8,503 nt of DNA, taken from an uncultured Mycoplasmatota bacterium. Its GTDB lineage: Bacteria > Bacillota_I > Bacilli_A > RF39 > UBA660. This document shows positions 1 through 6,502 of the stretch, one piece after another. The stretch is taken from positions 1-8,503 of the forward strand of contig CANPBV010000068.1 in assembly GCA_947572405.1 (NCBI GenBank), written 5' to 3'. The translations under genes were made by a program, and so were the position numbers. The stretch's first letter is position 1; every line of letters begins with the position of its first letter. The notes beneath the pieces are model-generated. The model had not been told where the DNA came from. It saw only the letters and a list, made by a program, of their open reading frames with translations, and made no database searches.

Positions 1-851
1 GAACCACTCTCATATAGTTTATCTAAATTTATTTTACTTTTCTTAAACTCTGTTCCAAGAAAAATCGATGCAATAAGTGTTTCTATAATCTCCTCATCTT
101 TTGAACTTCTCAAATTATCACAAGTAATTATATCATGTCTTCTCCAGAACATTTCGTTAATATCAACACCATAGTTTAGTCCATAATTACTAACACTTAT
201 TTTAGGCATATCATATAGTTTGATACTATCTTCAAAAGTATAATCTTTGCGTATTCTACAGGCTACCCTTCTAACCAAATCTGCAAAGTTTCCTGTAGAC
301 CCTGCCTGCCTTAAATCATGAGAAGATAATTTTTTACCAGAAGAATTTATTCGTCTAAATATTTCTTCAATTTTGTTTGCATCCTGTCCTGATAATATTA
401 TAGGCAATTCACTATCTGCAAAGTCTGCACAAATATCATCTGGCAAAAGATTATCGTGATTCTTCCAATTTTTATCTTTTAACAATACTCCAGCCGAAGG
501 AATATGAGAGATATTAAAATATTTTAATTGATTTTCATGTTCAATACCAAACTCACCTATAATAAATGAAAAAATTGCATTTAAACGCTGTAAACCGTCA
601 ACTATTTCATATCTTTGGTATTCTTTACCATCTATTAGCTCTTGAAAATCATTGATCATAATGGAAGGGGTAGGATATTTATTAATAATAGAATCTATAA
701 ATAATTTCTTTTCCTCTAATGACCAAACTAATTTTCTCTGATATCTTCTATTAACAAATAATTCATCATTGAAATACCATCTGGCAATCTGATTTATAGT
801 TTTTCCTTTTACATCCAGTTTTTCACTCACTGTACGAATTCTCTCTTTCAA
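1..851 (-). CDS. DUF262 family protein (ParB/GmrS-like N-terminal domain), 3' end cut by window edge
   Basis: The gene starts inside the window and runs off the left edge; 283 residues are visible. The start is TTG at 849-851, with AGGAGG at 861-866 nine bases upstream and an in-frame TAA at 858-860, so no longer reading is possible. DUF262 hallmarks are clear: NRRYQRKLVW at residues 34-43, IVDGLQRL at 83-90 (the ParB-like DGxxR active-site motif, with L at the third place), FRRINSSGKKL followed by DLRQAG at about 165-184, and MFWRR near 234-238. DUF262 is the N-terminal NTPase/nuclease domain of GmrSD-type modification-dependent restriction enzymes and related defence proteins, often followed by a DUF1524 HNH nuclease domain. 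Any such domain would lie outside the window, so the exact activity cannot be called. The gene has its own promoter overlapped by a LexA-type box, which implies DNA-damage induction. The family is certain; a defence role is inference. Confidence 0.9.
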   Translation of the reverse strand, partial: MKERIRTVSEKLDVKGKTINQIARWYFNDELFVNRRYQRKLVWSLEEKKLFIDSIINKYPTPSIMINDFQELIDGKEYQRYEIVDGLQRLNAIFSFIIGEFGIEHENQLKYFNISHIPSAGVLLKDKNWKNHDNLLPDDICADFADSELPIILSGQDANKIEEIFRRINSSGKKLSSHDLRQAGSTGNFADLVRRVACRIRKDYTFEDSIKLYDMPKISVSNYGLNYGVDINEMFWRRHDIITCDNLRSSKDEEIIETLIASIFLGTEFKKSKINLDKLYESG

Positions 852-898
852 ACTTATTTACCTCCTAATCTACCATTATTTTCCTTATTTTTCAATAA

Positions 899-910
899 GA
901 ACATATGTTC
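899..910. promoter_or_regulatory. LexA (DinR) SOS box upstream of the DUF262 gene
   Basis: GAACATATGTTC is a perfect 12-bp palindrome, and the flanking A/T pair extends it to 14 bp at 898-911. It equals the core of the Firmicutes LexA/DinR operator consensus CGAACATATGTTCG and lacks only the outer C/G pair. It lies directly downstream of the -10 hexamer of the minus-strand promoter, over the likely transcription start, where bound LexA would block RNA polymerase. I found no other copy in the window. Confidence 0.8.
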
Positions 911-911
911 T

Positions 912-944
912 ATTTTACTATATTTTTTCATAAAAGTAAATCAA
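912..944 (-). promoter_or_regulatory. Promoter of the DUF262 gene
   Basis: On the minus strand TTTACT (935-940) is followed after 17 bases by TAAAAT (912-917). An alternative pair is TTGATT (939-944), 16 bases, TATAGT (917-922). Both place the start site inside the SOS palindrome at 898-911. The leader to the TTG start is about 50 bases. Confidence 0.55.
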
Positions 945-967
945 TTAAATAGATTTAATATATAAAA

Positions 968-1090
968 ATTTAGGTTCTTTGTAAATTTTGAATATTTTAT
1001 TTTTATCAATGCTTCGATTTTGATAAAGCTTTGATATTTTAAGAAAATTCAAACTTAATAAAATATCAAAATCTAAGAAAGAACCTAAAT
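968..1090. repeat. Long imperfect inverted repeat; terminator of the methyltransferase gene or MITE-like remnant
   Basis: The outer 13 bases at 968-980 are perfectly complementary to 1078-1090. After a short mismatched stretch the pairing resumes (about 982-1000 with 1058-1076), with one bulge. The arms are thus about 33 bases each. The interior holds a smaller hairpin, TTTATCAA (1002-1009) with TTGATAAA (1020-1027). The repeat begins 6 bases past the methyltransferase stop. On the minus-strand transcript the closing arm is followed by UUUUAUAU, so it could terminate transcription, although it is larger and poorer in GC than usual terminators. TATA occurs just outside both ends, which would also suit a small non-autonomous element. 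No target-site duplication is convincing. Confidence 0.6.
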
Positions 1091-1096
1091 CTATAC

Positions 1097-2731
1097 TTAT
1101 GCAGTCTTTTCTTCCAACAAATTCAAATTATTTCCATCAAATAAGTAATAGCTCTTATTAGAGATAACCTTATTATATTCTTTTTCTCCTTCAAATTCAT
1201 TTATAACAGCTTTTTCCTCTGTAGTCATATCTTGATATACTTTCTTTCCGTATGAAGGAGGTAGCCAACCTTTATGCTGACTTCCAAAGATATTAAATTT
1301 CTTTAGTAATTCCTCATTATTAAATACTATATGACATGTACCTTTTTTATAGAAAGTAACTGTAAAATACTTTAGCTGAATATTTTTTGTTTCTCTATAT
1401 TCTTCTGCAAATTTTAAAGATTCTTCCAGATCAATTGCTTCTGTTAATCCTCCGTCAAGATAATTAAAACATTTTTCTATATCCTGCAATTTTCTAAGTA
1501 CATCATAATCTGTTGGTCTGAATCCTCCCCAAGAATAGCTTAAATCATGATAACCATTTAATGGAATGATAACCTTTTTATTGATAATCCACGATTGATT
1601 GGTTTTCCAGCCATTATAATAATGAATATTCTTTGAAGTTTCATTTATCCAATGATATTTATGACTTAATTCATCAAAAAGTTCCATTATAGTATCTTCT
1701 ATACCCTTTACAACTTTTTGTTGTATATCTATTTTTAACTGATAAATATTATAAAGAGAAAAATCGTAATCTTTCAATTCCTCTATTCTATTATAAAAGT
1801 CCTGCTGCAAATTTCTTGTAAGCTGTCCAATAAATTTTTCATTTCCAAAAAGTGCTTCCCAATATTTTTTCCGTACACTTCTAATATATTGATTAACAGA
1901 AAGCCCCTTCTTTCCTATCGTTAAAGAAAGAATACATCCTCCTTCCTGTATTGTTTCTCCAGTTTTGCTATCTTTTGTAAATTTTGATAATATAAAAGGT
2001 TCCATAGCATGATATTCTTTTATAAGTTTAATTCCTGCTTCCACTTCTAATTGATATTGTTTTACAACAGCCTTAAAAAAATCACTATCAATCAACTGAG
2101 TACATTCTGTTTCTTCGATTTCTTCCATTTCCTGGGCCTTTTTTAAACCACTGAGAATAAAAGACTCTCTTTTTACTTCTGGTAACTGAACTTTTATAAG
2201 TGCTATCTCGACATTTGTTTTCCGTTCTGCATCTAAAAAGGCATTTTGTATAAATTCAATATTTGCATTATAATCAGTTAGTTTTCTTTGTAAATCTATT
2301 CTTTCATTAGTACAAGGATTTTTCAAAGTTTCTGCATTTAAAAGACAAATAACTGCTCCGCCATTTCTTTTTTGCATATCCAGAGCTTTTAACAGATGCT
2401 TACATCCATTGCTGAAAGGGGGATTCATTATAATTAAATCGTATTCCTTCATTGTGTTATATGTAAGAAAATCATCATGTACAACTCTAAATTCCTTTCC
2501 TTTTAAAATACTTTGTAAATCCCTATTAATTTCTATACAATCAATGTCAAATTCAAAACGACTATATGATGTATTATATATTTTCTCCTTGTCTCTGATT
2601 ACCTCTACAATATTTCCTTTTCCTGCTGATGGTTCTAAGATAGTCTTTATCATTTTAAAATCCAAATTGCATATCATTTTATCAATTATATTGTGTGGTG
2701 TTGGATAAAATCCATTTACATTTTCAAACAT
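1097..2731 (-). CDS. Adenine-specific DNA methyltransferase with C-terminal DUF4942 domain
   Basis: This 544-residue protein is predicted to transfer a methyl group from S-adenosylmethionine to the N6 of adenine in DNA. Visible motifs are YPTP near the N-terminus (about residue 9), motif I EPSAGKGN at 33-40 for cofactor binding, CIEIN near 65-69, DDF near 86-88, and the catalytic motif IV NPPF at 103-106. The C-terminal part (about 283-495) matches DUF4942, with KKYWEALFG and a W-L-P-P-S-Y stretch. This architecture is common on mobile elements of gut Firmicutes. I start at the ATG at 2729-2731 because GGAGG at 2739-2743 is 7 bases upstream; the ATG two codons earlier is only 1 base from it. 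No restriction endonuclease gene is adjacent, so it is probably an orphan enzyme protecting the element or affecting regulation. The recognition sequence cannot be inferred. Confidence 0.9.
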   Translation of the reverse strand: MFENVNGFYPTPHNIIDKMICNLDFKMIKTILEPSAGKGNIVEVIRDKEKIYNTSYSRFEFDIDCIEINRDLQSILKGKEFRVVHDDFLTYNTMKEYDLIIMNPPFSNGCKHLLKALDMQKRNGGAVICLLNAETLKNPCTNERIDLQRKLTDYNANIEFIQNAFLDAERKTNVEIALIKVQLPEVKRESFILSGLKKAQEMEEIEETECTQLIDSDFFKAVVKQYQLEVEAGIKLIKEYHAMEPFILSKFTKDSKTGETIQEGGCILSLTIGKKGLSVNQYIRSVRKKYWEALFGNEKFIGQLTRNLQQDFYNRIEELKDYDFSLYNIYQLKIDIQQKVVKGIEDTIMELFDELSHKYHWINETSKNIHYYNGWKTNQSWIINKKVIIPLNGYHDLSYSWGGFRPTDYDVLRKLQDIEKCFNYLDGGLTEAIDLEESLKFAEEYRETKNIQLKYFTVTFYKKGTCHIVFNNEELLKKFNIFGSQHKGWLPPSYGKKVYQDMTTEEKAVINEFEGEKEYNKVISNKSYYLFDGNNLNLLEEKTA

Positions 2732-2761
2732 GTTCATTCCTCCAAATATTTTTAATGGGAT

Positions 2762-2790
2762 AATTTATTATCATCAATATATTTCTTCAA
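2762..2790 (-). promoter_or_regulatory. Possible promoter of the methyltransferase gene
   Basis: On the minus strand TTGAAG (2785-2790), a 17-base spacer and TAAATT (2762-2767) lie between the terminator of the upstream operon and the GGAGG of the methyltransferase. The match is moderate in very AT-rich DNA. The terminator just upstream makes a separate promoter likely. Confidence 0.35.
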
Positions 2791-2822
2791 TACGTTGTTT
2801 TAATATAATATTTTCTCAAAAT

Positions 2823-2853
2823 AAAAAGAACTGAAATAAATCAGCCCTTTTTT
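2823..2853 (-). terminator. Rho-independent terminator of the first toxin-antitoxin operon
   Basis: AAAAAG, AA, CTGA (2823-2834) pair with TCAG, CC, CTTTTT (2841-2852) around a 6-base loop; the AA/CC forms an internal mismatch. T-runs flank both sides, so it could work in both directions. It lies 10 bases past the stop of the last gene in the operon. Confidence 0.65.
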
Positions 2854-2863
2854 ATAATCTTAT

Positions 2864-3169
2864 CTAATTTTTTACAACGCTTTTTGGTACAAACTCTATT
2901 TTCAAAGTCATTCCCATACTATCCGCAAGACGTTTAAGCAGTTTTAAAGAAGGATTTCTTGTACCATTTTCTAACTTGCTTATGTCTGCCAAACTAATCC
3001 CCGTATATTCTGCCAATTCTTTCCTTATGAAATTATGTGAAATCCTAGTATCTAACATTGCACGAGTTATATTCATTTCTGGTTGTAAATCTTCCCATTC
3101 TTTTCTAAATTTCGGATCCTTCAATTGTTGTTCTAAAAATTGATCGAAAGTTTTTATATTTTCTACCAT
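2864..3169 (-). CDS. XRE-family helix-turn-helix protein, HigA-like; second regulator of the toxin operon
   Basis: This 101-residue protein has an N-terminal acidic/basic region typical of HigA-type antitoxins (a DPKFRKEWEDL stretch at about 18-28). A helix-turn-helix follows at about 40-80 (RKELAEYTGISLADISKLENG, then NPSLKLLKRLADSMG) and a basic tail ends in SVVKN. I choose the ATG at 3167-3169, 4 bases after the stop of the upstream antitoxin; a TTG at 3194-3196 would add 9 residues but overlap that gene. No strong ribosome binding site is seen, so translation is probably coupled to the upstream gene. It is the third gene of a toxin, antitoxin, XRE operon and is followed by a terminator. 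It could be a second antitoxin or a dedicated repressor. Family assignment is firm; its job in the operon is inference. Confidence 0.85.
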   Translation of the reverse strand: MVENIKTFDQFLEQQLKDPKFRKEWEDLQPEMNITRAMLDTRISHNFIRKELAEYTGISLADISKLENGTRNPSLKLLKRLADSMGMTLKIEFVPKSVVKN

Positions 3170-3173
3170 ATTC

Positions 3174-3500
3174 TTACACCAAATCTTTCTTTTCAATCAT
3201 AAGCCCATAGCCTAAAGCATTAAGTATATTACAAAATGTCTGTAATGATGGACTATGATTCTTTTTTTCCAATCTTGAAATAGCTTGCTGTGTATTTCCC
3301 GTCATTTTTGCAAGTTCTGATTGCGAAATATTCTCTTGTTTGCGTATTTCAATCAATTTATCAACCAGCTCCTTATCATTGTTAGACACGTAAAAAGTTG
3401 GTGCTGACATTCCACTACGTTCTGTAAGAGGAATATTCCCTTTTTCAATCTCAATAGCTTGTAATAATCCTTGCATTGTATCATCAAAAAATTGACTCAT
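3174..3500 (-). CDS. XRE-family antitoxin paired with the adjacent RelE/HigB-like toxin
   Basis: This 108-residue protein has an N-terminal region (about 1-45) that would be the toxin-binding part. An XRE helix-turn-helix lies at about 46-95, with ENISQSELAKMTGNTQQAIS, RLEKK and SPSLQTFCNILNALG. The ATG follows the toxin stop by 4 bases. A strong AAGGAGG sits inside the 3' end of the toxin gene, so synthesis is tightly coupled. Antitoxins of this type bind and neutralise the partner toxin and repress the shared promoter; the near-palindrome at 3875-3888 is a candidate operator. The toxin-first order is the usual one for HigBA-type modules. Confidence 0.88.
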   Translation of the reverse strand: MSQFFDDTMQGLLQAIEIEKGNIPLTERSGMSAPTFYVSNNDKELVDKLIEIRKQENISQSELAKMTGNTQQAISRLEKKNHSPSLQTFCNILNALGYGLMIEKKDLV

Positions 3501-3504
3501 ATCT

Positions 3505-3834
3505 TTATTCCTCCTTTAAGATTTTGACAACTGCTTTAAATGCCTTCTTTTCTTCTTCCGTTAAATCATCTTTCTCATTTTTTGCATATACATTTATAAA
3601 ATAAATAGTTTCTTTCAGCTCAATATCTACATATATAACTCTACCGCCTCCACGCTTTCCATGTTGATCTATTGATATACGAATTTTTCTTAATCCACCA
3701 GTTCCTGGAATAGCATCTCCGGTTTTAGGATTTTCTAATAATATATTCTGTAATTCTCTTAAATTTTCGTCTGTCAATCCTAATTCTTTCCATTTTTTAG
3801 TAAATATTGGCACTTCTATAAATGTACGTTTCAT
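3505..3834 (-). CDS. RelE/HigB-like type II toxin
   Basis: This 109-residue protein resembles the RelE superfamily, whose members cleave mRNA on the ribosome. Family features are a start of the form MKRTFIEVPIFTKKW, a central G-T-G-G-L-R-K-I-R-I run near residues 46-54, K-R-G-G-G-R-V-I-Y-V near 60-69, and a C-terminal Y-F-I-N-V-Y-A-K-N-E-K strand that normally carries basic catalytic residues. I use the ATG at 3832-3834. A GTG at 3853-3855 would add 7 residues (116 in all) but has no better ribosome binding site and is unlike the usual family start. It is the first gene of a three-gene operon with two XRE proteins. RNase activity is inferred from the family. Confidence 0.87.
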   Translation of the reverse strand: MKRTFIEVPIFTKKWKELGLTDENLRELQNILLENPKTGDAIPGTGGLRKIRISIDQHGKRGGGRVIYVDIELKETIYFINVYAKNEKDDLTEEEKKAFKAVVKILKEE

Positions 3835-3868
3835 TTCTTCTTTTGTTCCCTTCACGTTTTCTATTATT

Positions 3869-3897
3869 AAAATACATCAAATTTGTTGTTTTGTCAA
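3869..3897 (-). promoter_or_regulatory. Promoter of the first toxin-antitoxin operon with a palindromic operator in the spacer
   Basis: On the minus strand a perfect TTGACA (3892-3897) is followed after 17 bases by TATTTT (3869-3874). The spacer carries CAACAAATTTGATG (3875-3888), a 14-bp palindrome with one mismatched pair. This is the expected place and form of an operator for an autoregulating XRE antitoxin. Confidence 0.65.
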
Positions 3898-3903
3898 TCT
3901 TTT

Positions 3904-3926
3904 ATTACTTATCCATACCCACAAAA
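3904..3926. repeat. 23-nt direct repeat, copy 1
   Basis: This 23-base stretch matches 5791-5813 at 21 of 23 positions, including an unbroken TTATCCATACCCA. The two copies are in the same orientation and lie on either side of the 560-residue gene and the small broken ORF. On the minus strand it reads TGGGTATGGATAA. The copy sits just upstream of the toxin operon promoter. Confidence 0.7.
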
Positions 3927-3943
3927 GAGACTTTTCAAGAAGC

Positions 3944-4064
3944 TTAATTATTGCGATCTAAAATCATAAACCCTACCAGACTGGATACCCCCGATAGAAC
4001 ACATAAAGCATAATAACAATAATTTTTCTATATTTTCCCTCAAAAAATTGAAACTCACTCCTTT
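3944..4064 (-). pseudogene. Probable broken micro-ORF (small hydrophobic peptide)
   Basis: A good AAAGGAG (4058-4064) lies just downstream of the 560-residue gene, but no intact ORF with a normal start follows. One minus-strand frame reads RKIIVIMLYVF (about 3997-4029). A second frame, entered by skipping 2 bases near 3995-3998, reads VLSGVSSLVGFMILDRNN and ends at TAA 3944-3946. Joined, they would make a coherent single-membrane-segment peptide of about 28 residues. The third frame is open from TTG (4041-4043) to 3948, but its product looks unnatural. I read this as a frameshifted small gene; chance hydrophobicity in AT-rich DNA is possible. The 220 bases between the flanking genes hold nothing else except the toxin promoter and the 23-nt repeat. 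Confidence 0.3.
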
Positions 4065-4075
4065 CAACTTTTATA

Positions 4076-5758
4076 CTATCCTGCCCGTAACAGTTCTTCA
4101 GGATTAAATTTAAAAATAAAACCATTTTTAAAGCTACTATAAAAGCCATGTATAATTGCTAACCTTTGTTTAATTTTTTCAAACTCTGTCCTGGTCAGTT
4201 CCGTTTCAACTTTTACCACCCATATTTTATTCCCTGTTTTAGTATGGATATCTTCAGTTATTATATAGTTAATAGCTTCTTTTTGAGCATTTTTTGTATC
4301 TAAGGTTTCGGTTTCGTGTGTATACGCTTTTTCCGATTCCTTTTCTTCTTCAGTTTTATTCATCTTCAATTTTTTAGCTGGATTTTCCTTAAACAAGAAT
4401 CCCTTCTTAAACCTAGAGTAATATCCACCTAATGAGTTAATATATTCCTTTACCTGTATATATTCCTCACGGCTCAGTTTTTCCTCAACTCTTACAATAT
4501 AAATTCTTTCCCCTGTGCGTGTGTCAGTATCTTCAAATACATTGTAAGTATAACTATCTACATCAATACTATCCGTTTTTGTCTGTTCGGCTTCCATAGT
4601 ATTAGTACTATTGTTTTTCTTTTCTGTTTTTATAGTTTTCTTTACTATCTTTTCTACCTCATAAGGTATTTTTACTTCCTGAAGCTCACACCAAGCAATA
4701 GACCCTTTTTCGATCCATTTTGTAAGTGCATCATATTCACCACTACTTACAAACCAATAATTAGCCTTGTCTGCATGTCCTGTACACTCTTTTGTAAATT
4801 TTTCATTTAATTTATAGGCATGATAATATTTCTGTCCATTATAGTCTGTTTCATGAATTCTATATACAAGCCCTTTTCTACGTCCATAATTAAAATGATC
4901 TTTCAGAATAAAAAGTTGTCCTTCTTTAATACTTCCTTGTGCTGTTTCAACTACCTTTAATTCTTTTTTATATTTTGTAATAGTAACCTTTTCATAGATA
5001 GTACTATCACCCTCTCCAAGCAATCCGCCACAGGTTGTATCAATTTTATTAATAAATGCTTCAAATTTATCAATCATTCGGATAGCTTCTTCCAAATTTT
5101 CAAGATGACATTGTGTAGCTGATTTTGCTTTTTCCTCTTCTGTATAGTACTCATGCCATAGAAGGTCTTGTGTATGTTTTTTTGCATAAGCTTCTTTATC
5201 TTTTCTGTACTCCTTTAAATCTTCCATATAACGAGGATAATTATAGTAATCATATATACTTGAATACTTTAAAATCCCGTTACCCTTTGCAATGATAATT
5301 TCATCTTTTTCTATATGCCAATTCATCTTTGAAGGATGTGCCATATGTCCAGGAATAGTATCTACAACAATATATCTTTCCTGGTCTTGATTTGCTATTT
5401 CTGCCTTCTTTTGTAACTTCTTTATCATTATTTTAGCACTTTCTTCTTCCTGTTCACTTGCACCCCGTTCAACAGTCATAGCCTCTAACTTTTTTATCTT
5501 TTCTTTAATACTTTTATCATATGTAAAGGTTGTATGATTATATTCTCTAATTTCCTGTGCTTCTGCTGCTCCATAGACATTTACACATAAAATATAGCCG
5601 TTTTTTTCTGCTATTCCGTCCCAATGTGCAGGACTCCAATAGTCAGTCATACTATCACTTTTATCTTCATAATATCCATATACTTTCCAACCTTCCATAG
5701 ACATTAACTTGCGTGCTATCATAACTTTGACTTCTCTGTAATCATAATAAGTTGACAT
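4076..5758 (-). CDS. 560-residue protein of unknown function with a duplicated C-terminal module
   Basis: I do not recognise the whole protein. The ATG at 5756-5758 has GGAGG at 5768-5772, nine bases upstream. There is no signal peptide or membrane segment, so it is probably cytoplasmic. Residues 1-170 are soluble and rich in Y and W. About 83-125 is charged and helical, and about 175-235 is a long charged helical stretch. A middle domain (about 255-360) has mixed strands. After a charged linker (370-400), two copies of one module follow, at about 405-464 and 498-557. Both have E-D-x-x-T-[RK]-T-G, I-x-[IV]-V-x-V-E, a helix, then G-[FY]-Y-S-x-F-K-x-G-F-x-F-K-x-N-P. By eye 26 of 60 positions are identical. 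Similar G-Y-Y-S-R-F-K-K-G-F ends occur in large mobile-element proteins of the polyvalent-protein type; that link is from memory and tentative. Its location suggests an element-maintenance or anti-defence role, unproven. Confidence 0.85.
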   Translation of the reverse strand: MSTYYDYREVKVMIARKLMSMEGWKVYGYYEDKSDSMTDYWSPAHWDGIAEKNGYILCVNVYGAAEAQEIREYNHTTFTYDKSIKEKIKKLEAMTVERGASEQEEESAKIMIKKLQKKAEIANQDQERYIVVDTIPGHMAHPSKMNWHIEKDEIIIAKGNGILKYSSIYDYYNYPRYMEDLKEYRKDKEAYAKKHTQDLLWHEYYTEEEKAKSATQCHLENLEEAIRMIDKFEAFINKIDTTCGGLLGEGDSTIYEKVTITKYKKELKVVETAQGSIKEGQLFILKDHFNYGRRKGLVYRIHETDYNGQKYYHAYKLNEKFTKECTGHADKANYWFVSSGEYDALTKWIEKGSIAWCELQEVKIPYEVEKIVKKTIKTEKKNNSTNTMEAEQTKTDSIDVDSYTYNVFEDTDTRTGERIYIVRVEEKLSREEYIQVKEYINSLGGYYSRFKKGFLFKENPAKKLKMNKTEEEKESEKAYTHETETLDTKNAQKEAINYIITEDIHTKTGNKIWVVKVETELTRTEFEKIKQRLAIIHGFYSSFKNGFIFKFNPEELLRAG

Positions 5759-5790
5759 AATTGATATCCTCCAGTTTTCTTTTCCATTCT

Positions 5791-5813
5791 ATTAATTATC
5801 CATACCCATAAAA
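5791..5813. repeat. 23-nt direct repeat, copy 2
   Basis: This is the partner of 3904-3926 (21 of 23 positions equal, same orientation). It lies about 30 bases upstream of the start of the 560-residue gene. On the minus strand ATGAAA (5817-5822) and GATAAT (within the repeat) are 17 bases apart, so the motif may carry part of a promoter. No second good promoter is seen for that gene. Confidence 0.65.
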
Positions 5814-5839
5814 ATTATTTCATAGGCATGAGAAATAAT
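5814..5839 (-). terminator. AT-rich hairpin with T-run, possible terminator
   Basis: ATTATTTC (5814-5821) pairs with GAAATAAT (5832-5839) around a 10-base loop that can itself pair TCAT with ATGA. On the minus-strand transcript it is followed by UUUUA. The stem is low in GC. It would separate the gene-poor segment from the 560-residue gene. Confidence 0.35.
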
Positions 5840-6457
5840 AAAAATATGCCGTATTTGCCAGGCATCCAGGCAGCAGCTTTTTAAGTTTACAGCGTATAAC
5901 CTCGCCTTCTTCCTTATTGGGGGTTCGCCCATCGTGGTTATTATCTTCTCCAGCAGTCCCACGCCTTTTTCTGACTTTTCAGATTTTTTCTTTCCCCTCA
6001 AATCTTTGGGGCGGTAATCTTTGAAAATGTGATACCTGCTTTCACACAATGCCAGCACAATATTTAAAGTGCATTGCTGATCTTGGACACTTGAAAATAT
6101 AACGGCTTTTTCCTTGCCTCCCTTTTGCCCTCAATTTAACGTGCTTCTCTAAAGGGATTAAATGCCACCTGTCACGGATTTACTGTTTTCTCAGTCCTGA
6201 TATATGCACTTAGTACCACATGGGTAGCCCTCACAGGATTATAATACTTACTTCTTTATTTTATTGCATTTTCTCGCTTGAACATCACATTCCTTTTTTT
6301 AAAGCAGTTGACCGCTTTATATTTCTGTTATTCCATCCTAATGTTGTTTTTAAAGTGGTGTCTTTTTAACCTCTATATTCTCCACATGGGACAACTTGCC
6401 CAGCGCATGTTGATAATGGAGTATTATTGCTCAAATTCCTATGTTCCGATGCCTGTT

Positions 6458-6502
6458 AAATTGCCAAATTGCCAAACGCCCAAATGGGAACTTGAATCCC
6501 AT
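6458..6502. repeat. 8-bp tandem repeats followed by a hairpin
   Basis: AAATTGCC occurs twice back to back (6458-6473), then the degenerate copies AAACGCCC (6474-6481) and AAATGGGA (6482-6489). The last one overlaps an inverted repeat, ATGGGA (6484-6489) with TCCCAT (6497-6502) around a 7-base loop. Short direct repeats beside a hairpin are a layout seen at origins of transfer and plasmid origins. Nothing else here identifies the site. Confidence 0.5.

Noticed and set aside
968..980. Second LexA box in the GGTTCTTT arm
   Set aside because: It has only a half-site-like GTTC and no correctly spaced GAAC; the palindromic partner is about 100 bases away.
2409..2708. Plus-strand frame of 99 codons
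   Set aside because: It is antisense to the methyltransferase N-terminal domain, has no ribosome binding site, and the minus-strand frame there carries clear catalytic motifs.
3904..3926. DnaA box (TTATCCACA) in the 23-nt motif
   Set aside because: Only TTATCCA matches; the following bases are TACCCA, and there is no cluster of boxes.
5792..6058. Minus-strand frame of 88 codons
   Set aside because: It starts at a GTG with no ribosome binding site, its protein has no recognisable pattern, and it ends inside the duplicated 23-nt motif. It is treated as part of the gene-poor segment.
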